This document shows, in pieces, positions 58,560-64,000 of a stretch of DNA of 64,000 nt. Positions within the stretch are counted from its first letter, which is position 1, and every line of letters begins with the position of its first letter. The DNA lies in NCBI RefSeq assembly GCF_038592905.1, contig NZ_CP151943.1:4228501-4292500 (forward strand), given 5' to 3'. The stretch is from Neobacillus sp. FSL H8-0543 (lineage in GTDB: Bacteria > Bacillota > Bacilli > Bacillales > Cytobacillaceae). The notes beneath the pieces were generated by a model. That model was not told the origin of the DNA. It saw nothing but the letters and a program-made list of their open reading frames with translations, and did not search any database. The translations under genes were made by a program, and so were the position numbers.

Positions 58560-60353
58560 ATGGAAAAGAAACAAGAGCTGACGGAAAAGGAGCAAAAAAA
58601 GGTCTTATTTCGCCTTCTTTCTTATACAAAACCTCATAAAAAAACGCTATCGCTAGCATTTGTTCTCCTTCTACTTACAACTGTAGGGGACATTGTTGGA
58701 CCGATTCTAGTCAAAATTTTTATTGATGATTATTTGACCCCTGGAAATATGGCTTTTCAGCCCATATTGATTTTAGGTGCCACGTACATGGGTATTCAGA
58801 TTGTGAAAGCAGTTGTCATGTTTTTTCAACTTGTTAAATTCCAGGAAGTCGCCTTAAAAATCATTCAACAACTCAGGATTGATGTTTTTTCAAAGGTCCA
58901 GTCTCTTGGATTAAAGTATTTTGATCAGACACCTGCTGGAAGTATTGTTTCGAGGGTAACGAATGATACCGAAGCCATTAAGGATATGTTTGTTACGGTC
59001 CTGGCAACATTTATCCAAAGCGGATTTTTACTCACAGGTATTTTTATTGCGATGTTCATATTGGATGTCAAACTTGCTTTGTTTTGCATCATTCTGATCC
59101 CACTTATATTATTTGTGATGAGTCTTTACCGAAAACTTAGTTCAAAGTTTTATTTAGATATGCGTGAAAGACTAAGTCAATTAAATGCAAAATTGAGTGA
59201 ATCACTACAGGGAATGAGCATCGTTCAAGTATTTCGCCAAGAAAAAAGACTCCGTAAAGAGTTCGAAGATATTAATGAGAAACATTATAATGCAGGCATG
59301 AAAAATATTAAGATTGACGGTTTATTATTAAGACCAGCAGTGGATCTTATCTCCATTTTGGGATTAATTATCGTCCTGAATTATTTCGGACTAACGTCTT
59401 TTGAAACCTCCGTTGAGATTGGGGTATTATACGCCTTTATCAATTATTTAGACCGTTTTTTTGAACCAGTAAACAATATGATGATGCGCCTTTCTTTGTA
59501 TCAGCAAGCCATTGTCGCTGGTACCCGGGTATTTAGGTTGTTAGATACCGATGAACTGGCTCCTTCTCAAAAAGAAGAAACAACAAATGCAATTAAAGAG
59601 GGCAAGATTGAATTTAAGAATTTAACCTTTTCCTATGACGGTCAAAGAGATATTCTAAAAAATATTACCTTTACAGCTAATCCAGGGGAAACAGTTGCAC
59701 TTGTTGGCCATACAGGCAGCGGAAAAAGTTCGATTATTAATCTGCTTATGCGTTTCTATGAATATGAACACGGGGATATAGTGATTGATGGGGAATCGAT
59801 TCGTGATTTTTCTAAGGATGAACTTCGTGAAAAAATGGGGCTTGTTTTACAAGATCCATTCTTATTCTATGGGACGATCAAAGACAATATTCGTTTGCAT
59901 AATGAAAAATTGTCCGATGAACAAGTAGTAGATGCAGCAAGGTTTGTTCAAGCGCATACCTTTATTGAAAAGCTGGATGATACTTATGACCATAAAGTAG
60001 TTGAAAGAGGATCAACTTTTTCAAGCGGTCAACGGCAATTAATCGCTTTTGCAAGGACAATTGCCTCGAATCCAAAAATTCTTGTCCTGGATGAAGCTAC
60101 AGCTAATATTGATACAGAAACAGAAGAGGCGATTCAAACAGCACTGGCAAAGATGAGGAAGGGAAGGACGACGATAGCAATCGCCCATCGTCTCTCAACC
60201 ATCCAAGATGCTAACCTAATACTTGTCTTACACAACGGAGAAATTGTTGAAAGAGGGACACATCAAGAGCTACTGGCATTAGGCGGCTTGTATCATAAAA
60301 TGTTCCTTTTGCAAAATGGTGTAGTTGAACGTTTGGAAGATGTCGTTAATTAA
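58560..60353 (+). CDS. bmrD: Heterodimeric ABC multidrug exporter subunit BmrD (YheH-like)
   Basis: 597-residue partner half-transporter: exporter domain, Walker A GHTGSGKSS, degenerate signature FSSGQ and Walker B ILVLDEA with the catalytic Glu. So one ATP site is consensus and one is degenerate, split across the two chains as in BmrCD. ATG at 58560 follows the bmrC stop by one base, with GGAGG inside the bmrC end. About 70 residues shorter than B. subtilis YheH. Inserted between yneF and the ynzD-ccdA group relative to B. subtilis. Confidence 0.9.
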   Translation: MEKKQELTEKEQKKVLFRLLSYTKPHKKTLSLAFVLLLLTTVGDIVGPILVKIFIDDYLTPGNMAFQPILILGATYMGIQIVKAVVMFFQLVKFQEVALKIIQQLRIDVFSKVQSLGLKYFDQTPAGSIVSRVTNDTEAIKDMFVTVLATFIQSGFLLTGIFIAMFILDVKLALFCIILIPLILFVMSLYRKLSSKFYLDMRERLSQLNAKLSESLQGMSIVQVFRQEKRLRKEFEDINEKHYNAGMKNIKIDGLLLRPAVDLISILGLIIVLNYFGLTSFETSVEIGVLYAFINYLDRFFEPVNNMMMRLSLYQQAIVAGTRVFRLLDTDELAPSQKEETTNAIKEGKIEFKNLTFSYDGQRDILKNITFTANPGETVALVGHTGSGKSSIINLLMRFYEYEHGDIVIDGESIRDFSKDELREKMGLVLQDPFLFYGTIKDNIRLHNEKLSDEQVVDAARFVQAHTFIEKLDDTYDHKVVERGSTFSSGQRQLIAFARTIASNPKILVLDEATANIDTETEEAIQTALAKMRKGRTTIAIAHRLSTIQDANLILVLHNGEIVERGTHQELLALGGLYHKMFLLQNGVVERLEDVVN

Positions 60354-60358
60354 TAAAT

Positions 60359-60404
60359 AAATTGGAAAGAGCCTGGTAATGATTTACCAGGCTCTTTCCA
60401 ATTT
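60359..60404. terminator. Very long terminator hairpin after bmrD
   Basis: 21-bp perfect arms (AAATTGGAAAGAGCCTGGTAA and its complement) with a TGAT loop; A/T-rich on both ends, so it can serve bmrD and the converging ynzD-like gene. Confidence 0.92.
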
Positions 60405-60423
60405 ATTTGGATTCTATCATTTT

Positions 60424-60597
60424 TTAGCTTGCAGAATGGACCTTTTTTATATATTTTCTATTATATTCATTTAAAAGATGATCTAGTTCCTGACTGTATA
60501 GAATGGCGATGGTGGAAGTTAATCCGTTGGTGACCGCGACTTGAATGAGTTCAGCGCGTTTTTTTTCTATTAATGCTATTAAGTCTTGTTTAATCAC
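60424..60597 (-). CDS. ynzD: Spo0E-like aspartyl-phosphate phosphatase (YnzD-like)
   Basis: 57-residue protein on the minus strand, GTG start with GAAAGGA upstream. The sequence has the Spo0E family features: IEKKRAELIQVA, a short loop, and the signature SQELDHLLNEYNR near the C terminus. Spo0E-type proteins remove phosphate from Spo0A and delay sporulation. B. subtilis has ynzD at the same place, upstream of ccdA, supporting the call. Very short, so easily missed by ORF length cut-offs. Confidence 0.85.
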   Translation of the reverse strand: MIKQDLIALIEKKRAELIQVAVTNGLTSTIAILYSQELDHLLNEYNRKYIKKVHSAS

Positions 60598-60871
60598 AGC
60601 CGAGGTCCTTTCCGGAGTGTCTCCAATAATAAATACACTGACAGGAAATTTCCTACCAATGTTTTACTAGTATAACCTATGATGGGAATAAATTCAAAGA
60701 GATTTGTAAAAAAATACCCATAAATTTAGACTAGTTATTTGGAAATATGTTATTTTTTTGAAGTTGTCTTGAATAATTTCCTAGCGTCACAGAATATTCA
60801 TGTTAATCATTATCATTTGGACTAATGTTTTGTTAAAATGTAGAGGTAACGACTACATTGGGAGTGTTAAT

Positions 60872-61579
60872 ATGACAGATGTAAATATATTTCTTGCCTT
60901 AGGTGCTGGATTTTTAAGTTTTATCTCACCATGCTGTTTGCCGCTTTACCCAGCGTTTTTATCGTATATTACTGGAATGTCTGTTGGAGAATTGAAAACG
61001 GATAATGCCATGCTTCAAAAAAGAAGTCTCCTACATACGATCTTTTTCTTAATCGGATTTTCTGCAATTTTTATCGCAATTGGATTTGGAACTTCCTTTA
61101 TCGGCAGCTTTTTCCTTGAATACAAAGATTTAATACGTCAGCTTGGCGGTATCTTTATTGTGATTTTTGGTTTAATGATTGTTGGTATTTTTAATCCTGC
61201 ATTTCTAATGAAGGATCGTCGCCTGGAATTTAAAAATCGTCCTTCAGGTTTTATTGGTTCCACACTGATTGGTATGGCATTTGCTGCTGGCTGGACACCT
61301 TGTACAGGTCCGATTCTTACATCTGTTATCCTTCTTGCAGCTTCAAATCCTGGTTCAGGAGTATTATACATGGTAGCTTATTCACTCGGTTTTGCTATCC
61401 CGTTTTTAATTCTATCGTTCTTTGTTGGAAAGATGAAATGGATTCGTACACACAGCGGAAAAATTGTGAAAATCGGCGGTTACATCATGATCATCATGGG
61501 ACTTGTGCTCTTTTTTGACTGGATGACAGAGATTATTAAGATTTTATCTCCATTGTTTGGCGGTTTTACCGGATTCTAA
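60872..61579 (+). CDS. ccdA: Cytochrome c biogenesis protein CcdA
   Basis: 235 residues, the same length as B. subtilis CcdA, with six membrane spans. The two redox cysteines are in [10 protein letters not shown] (helix 1) and [10 protein letters not shown] (helix 4). It passes reducing equivalents across the membrane for cytochrome c maturation and for spore cortex synthesis. ATG at 60872 ([16 protein letters not shown]) has TTGGGAGTG upstream; the longer frame from 60800 is not supported. Confidence 0.95.
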   Translation: MTDVNIFLALGAGFLSFISPCCLPLYPAFLSYITGMSVGELKTDNAMLQKRSLLHTIFFLIGFSAIFIAIGFGTSFIGSFFLEYKDLIRQLGGIFIVIFGLMIVGIFNPAFLMKDRRLEFKNRPSGFIGSTLIGMAFAAGWTPCTGPILTSVILLAASNPGSGVLYMVAYSLGFAIPFLILSFFVGKMKWIRTHSGKIVKIGGYIMIIMGLVLFFDWMTEIIKILSPLFGGFTGF

Positions 61580-61590
61580 TGCTATCCATT

Positions 61591-61634
61591 GCTAGCGGTC
61601 GTCTTGCGTAGTATACTACTCGCTAGGAGCTAGA
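61591..61634. repeat. Nested inverted repeat between ccdA and ccdC
   Basis: Outer arms CTAGCG / CGCTAG enclose a perfect 12-bp palindrome GTAGTATACTAC (61608-61619). No T-tract follows. Meaning unknown; it occupies the place where B. subtilis carries yneI. Confidence 0.6.
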
Positions 61635-61687
61635 CTATTGTCTATTTTTAGACCTTCTCAACCTTTAGAATAGGGGATGGATATCCA

Positions 61688-62167
61688 ATGAACTTTGTTG
61701 TTGTTTCCTCCATAGGAGCAGTTTTTATGGGTATTTTTGCCTTGTTCGTCCGTATGAAAGCTGCAAAAAAACCTACAAATGCACTAAAAATTATTATGCC
61801 GCCTGTCTTTATGTCAAGTGGTGCCCTAATGTATATCGTCCCGCAATTTAGATTATCATTTTTTGAAATCTTAGAGGTAGTCGCCCTTGGGATGCTTTTT
61901 TCTATCTTGCTAATAAAAACCTCTAAGTTTGAGATTCGTGATAATGAAATCTATTTAAAACGGTCGAAGGCATTTATTTATATTTTGGTAGGATTATTAA
62001 TTGTTAGACTTGGATTGAAATCAGTCTTAAGTACAACCATTGATTTTGGGGAACTGAGTGGGATGTTCTTCCTGCTGGCTTTTAGCATGATTGTTCCATG
62101 GCGCATAGCGATGTATTTAGATTATAAGAAACTCTATAAACAGCTTCATGGTGCAAAAACTTCATAA
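61688..62167 (+). CDS. ccdC: CcdC-like membrane protein YneJ
   Basis: 159-residue membrane protein with about four spans (B. subtilis YneJ/CcdC about 160). The central MPPVFMSSGALMYIVPQFR and the end VPWRIAMYLDYKKLYKQL are typical. Usually linked to ccdA; role in cytochrome c maturation not demonstrated as essential. Ends at a terminator. Confidence 0.92.
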   Translation: MNFVVVSSIGAVFMGIFALFVRMKAAKKPTNALKIIMPPVFMSSGALMYIVPQFRLSFFEILEVVALGMLFSILLIKTSKFEIRDNEIYLKRSKAFIYILVGLLIVRLGLKSVLSTTIDFGELSGMFFLLAFSMIVPWRIAMYLDYKKLYKQLHGAKTS

Positions 62168-62171
62168 AATT

Positions 62172-62206
62172 CAAACACTGATTCTATTTAGAACCAGTGT
62201 TTTTTG
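62172..62206 (+). terminator. Intrinsic terminator after ccdC
   Basis: AACACTG(A)TTCT / AGAA(C)CAGTGTT stem with TTTTTT. Confidence 0.88.
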
Positions 62207-62216
62207 TTGTAAAATA

Positions 62217-62240
62217 AAAAACCGTCTACTTGGACGGTTT
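62217..62240 (-). terminator. Terminator of yneK
   Basis: AAACCGTC / GACGGTTT stem, followed on the minus strand by TTTTTT. Confidence 0.85.
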
Positions 62241-62664
62241 AAAACAGGTGCTCGTAAGGAGCAACTTCAATTTGTTTTTCAAAGAGTTTTTTTCGTAAAA
62301 ATTTATGGTCTCTTTTTGGTGTTGCTTGAATATAGCCGCGAATAACAAGATCCTCGGTAATTTTAGAAGCATTTTCTTTTAGTGCAATTTCACCGATCTT
62401 TCCGGCAATCTTTTGCCTGGCGACATCACGGAAAAGTTCAGGAACAGGACTCACTAAATCTTCGAGCAGCGCTTTCTCAGGATCACTCCAGAGATGACGC
62501 GATTCATTCACATAATGCATCTCCCAATCCATCATTGACTTACCGTCATCCTTCGGAAGCTTCTTCAAAAATTTGCGAAACATAAAAAAACCGCCAATGG
62601 CCATGGAAGAGGACAAGACAACTACCCAAAATAAAATAAACCATAGAAACCAACCTGAAAGCAT
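62239..62664 (-). CDS. yneK: DUF2621 family membrane protein YneK
   Basis: 141 residues from ATG 62664 (AGGTG upstream); GTG at 62673 overlaps that site. One N-terminal membrane span (WFLWFILFWVVVLSSSMAIGG), then a basic cytoplasmic domain with SMMDWEMHYVNESRHLWSDP, typical of DUF2621. B. subtilis YneK is at the same place and of the same length. Function unknown. Confidence 0.93.
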   Translation of the reverse strand: MLSGWFLWFILFWVVVLSSSMAIGGFFMFRKFLKKLPKDDGKSMMDWEMHYVNESRHLWSDPEKALLEDLVSPVPELFRDVARQKIAGKIGEIALKENASKITEDLVIRGYIQATPKRDHKFLRKKLFEKQIEVAPYEHLF

Positions 62665-62776
62665 ACCATTCACCTACAAAAAATCTATTTTTCATCTTAT
62701 TATAGTCTGTTTTTAGGATTAATGACAAGTAATCGTATCAATATAGGTAAAAATATGCATGCAAAAACAATTAATT

Positions 62777-62808
62777 GGAGGGGAGTGAAAATAATGTCGA
62801 AAAAATGA
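62777..62808 (+). pseudogene. Orphan ribosome binding site plus four codons, possible sspP remnant
   Basis: GGAGGGGAGTG at 62777-62787 is followed by ATG TCG AAA AAA TGA (62794-62808). Bacillus SspP (small acid-soluble spore protein P) commonly starts MSKK or similar and is encoded next to yneK in related genomes. Downstream there is no further SspP-like sequence, but selC begins about 115 bases on. Assignment rests on synteny and four codons. Confidence 0.35.
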
Positions 62809-62825
62809 CAGTTGATACATCTCTC

Positions 62826-62854
62826 TTGATTATTACTATATTAAAATGTATTAT
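62826..62854 (+). promoter_or_regulatory. Candidate promoter of selC
   Basis: TTGATT, 17 bases, TATTAT, about 68 bases ahead of the tRNA. Confidence 0.65.
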
Positions 62855-62922
62855 AGTTACAAATGATAGGGAAACGTAAGAGGTATTTCTTTCGACAAAC
62901 CTAAAATATTTTCTTTTTCTAC

Positions 62923-63019
62923 GGGGCTGAATGGGGTACTGGTGTCCTCCACAGTCTTCAAAACTGCTTGAGACCTGCGTGCCAGGTCTGGTGGGTTCGA
63001 TTCCCACACAGTCCCGCCA
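62923..63019 (+). tRNA. selC: tRNA-Sec (selenocysteine, anticodon TCA)
   Basis: 97-nt tRNA reading UGA. Acceptor GGGGCTGA / ACAGTCCC (8 positions, the innermost an A-A mismatch), extended D stem, anticodon loop CTTCAAA with TCA at 62958-62960, long variable arm AGACCTG-cgtgc-CAGGTCT, T arm GTGGG-TTCGATT-CCCAC, discriminator G and encoded CCA. The 8+5 acceptor/T geometry and long variable arm separate it from tRNA-Ser. No selA, selB or selD lies in the window. Confidence 0.93.
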
Positions 63020-63060
63020 ATTTAATACTATTAGGGGTTCTAGCGAATTCTTTTGTACAC

Positions 63061-63087
63061 AGACCGTCATAACCTCGGTCTTTTTTG
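63061..63087 (+). terminator. Terminator of selC
   Basis: AGACCG / CGGTCT stem, 9-base loop, six T residues. Confidence 0.85.
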
Positions 63088-63432
63088 TTTGTCAAAAAAA
63101 AGTATTATTAACAATGAATGTTGCTAAGCATCCCCTTTTTTCCTCATTTCATTCAGAACGATTCCACTCAATGCTGACTTCTTAACCTTTTTTGCTACGT
63201 GTGTCTTTTCTTCGGAAATAATTGCGCCCTCAAATTAAGCATAATGTCCATGAATGTCTAGGATTATCGAGTGCTCTGGAATTGATCCTTCTCGACTAAT
63301 CAAGTGTCACACACTTCCCAGTTCCAAGAGTTAATGTCATGTGTTTGTCACAGATTCTTCATCGTTTCTTTATAACTTAATCATAAAATCTATCAGTATC
63401 AAAATAATGATGATTTTAGGAGGATAAAGACG
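63088..63432. other. Intergenic region with no recognised gene
   Basis: 345 bases between the selC terminator and the next gene. No coding frame or RNA fold I can support. A short palindrome AAGTGT-CAC-ACACTT is at 63302-63316, a possible regulator site. Confidence 0.5.
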
Positions 63433-63924
63433 ATGAACATGACACATTATATGGGCTTACTAGCTGATAATCAGCCATGGAATCTGATTATTTTTATGGC
63501 AATTCCCGTTATCTGTGCTGAAACAATTGCTGTAACCGAATTAGCGATTTTGTTTACTAGAAATCTAAATGGTAAATTAAGATTGGTAAACAAAATTACA
63601 TCTATTTTTGTTGGAATTTATTTTACAGGTATTTTCTTTTACTTATTATTTAATGCAGTTATTCCGATAACAACAAAGGGAGAATGGCATGGCTGGATCG
63701 ATGTAATTGCAGTAGGATTTTACTTGTTAGGAATAATCCCATTGCTTGGAATGGCGCTTTTGGATTTAAATATTATCTATAAAAACAAATCACAAGAAGG
63801 AAAACTAAAAGTTCATGCGACCTTTGTTGGTATGTTCCTAATCTTTGCGCACATAGCAATGATCGCTGGAATGGTTGATCCAACAATCATTTCTGAAATG
63901 CCAACGATGGATCATAATATGTAA
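63433..63924 (+). CDS. Small four-span membrane protein (DUF6803-like)
   Basis: 163 residues with hydrophobic segments at about 18-42, 54-76, 89-109 and 127-147. Starts MNMTHYMGLLADNQPWNLII and ends with a Met/His/Asp tail (EMPTMDHNM). TTAGGAGG precedes the ATG. Resembles DUF6803 family permease-like proteins; tentative. The Met/His ends would suit metal contact but this is speculation. Next to selC but no direct link is evident. Confidence 0.65.
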   Translation: MNMTHYMGLLADNQPWNLIIFMAIPVICAETIAVTELAILFTRNLNGKLRLVNKITSIFVGIYFTGIFFYLLFNAVIPITTKGEWHGWIDVIAVGFYLLGIIPLLGMALLDLNIIYKNKSQEGKLKVHATFVGMFLIFAHIAMIAGMVDPTIISEMPTMDHNM

Positions 63925-64000
63925 AATAAAGTGTAAAAAAGCTGTTATATGGGGAGACCCTACAGAAGCGAAGTACCTTGAGAGAAAGTATGCAGGCTGG

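Noticed and set aside
62794..62829. MSKK-TGA-QLIHLS as a tiny selenoprotein using the nearby selC
   Set aside because: No hairpin of SECIS type follows the TGA and the reading ends after six more codons.
62771..63185. Two ORFs over the tRNA-Sec gene, one on each strand (62771-63070 and 62931-63185)
   Set aside because: They read through a tRNA that folds completely; no ribosome binding site or family resemblance.
63951..64000. Fourth copy of the inverted-repeat element at the right edge
   Set aside because: GGGAGACCC..GAAGCGAAG resembles the GC-rich centre of the full copy but the match is partial and the window ends before any terminal repeat.

Overview
The window is a chromosomal segment of a low-GC, endospore-forming Bacillaceae. 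Evidence is strong AGGAGG-type ribosome binding sites, sigma-A promoters, spoVS, cotE, spoVK, sirA and a Spo0E-like gene, and gene order that largely follows Bacillus subtilis (ymfF-ymfH-ymfI-ymfJ-ymfK-ymfM-pgsA-cinA-recA-rny-ymdB-spoVS; miaB-ymcA-cotE; mutS-mutL; miaA-hfq-spoVK-hflX-ynbB-glnR-glnA; lexA-yneA-yneB-ynzC-tkt-sirA-yneF; ccdA-ccdC-yneK). The protein sequences are diverged from B. subtilis; a Neobacillus/Mesobacillus-type relative is my inference.

Layout: 1-1950 end of a nucleoside ABC importer operon; 2.1-14.4 kb conserved peptidase, cell-shape, lipid, recombination and RNA-decay genes; 14.6-17.5 kb a ferredoxin-dependent 2-oxoacid oxidoreductase (korAB) with a promoter overlapped by a possible cre site; 17.6-20.5 kb miaB-ymcA-cotE; 20.5-36.7 kb an accessory block between cotE and mutS (acetyltransferase, kinase-like protein, adhE, TraB-family membrane protein, CAP-domain lipoprotein, a broken sigma-54 activator facing a transporter remnant, a CoA-thioester catabolic operon with an IclR regulator, tRNA-Arg, YwaF-like protein); 36.8-41.3 kb mutSL; then mreBH, miaA-hfq, spoVK, hflX-ynbB and glnRA; 50.65-51.21 kb a 52-bp tandem repeat array; 51.2-56.6 kb the SOS divergon lexA/yneA with yneB, ynzC, tkt, sirA, yneF; 56.8-60.4 kb a BmrCD-type heterodimeric ABC exporter; 60.4-62.7 kb ynzD-like, ccdA, ccdC, yneK; 62.9 kb a selenocysteine tRNA; 63.4 kb a small membrane protein.

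How it fits together: recA, lexA and yneA carry LexA boxes, so DNA damage control is visible in one window. GlnR has a textbook operator pair in front of glnRA. Sporulation control shows as a SigH-like promoter at spoVS, Spo0A-like boxes at sirA and a Spo0E-type phosphatase. AdhE, KorAB and a selenocysteine tRNA together suggest a capacity for anaerobic or micro-aerobic metabolism.

Most unusual items: the 52-bp hairpin-bearing tandem array between glnA and lexA; an orphan selC beside what looks like a four-codon relic of sspP; a regulator/transporter pair destroyed by one deletion plus an amber codon; a perfect 15-bp inverted repeat inside the CoA operon; and a family of three terminal-inverted-repeat elements, each sitting just downstream of a terminator, one with an apparent 8-bp target duplication. 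I found no phage, insertion sequence with transposase, CRISPR array or obvious new defence system.
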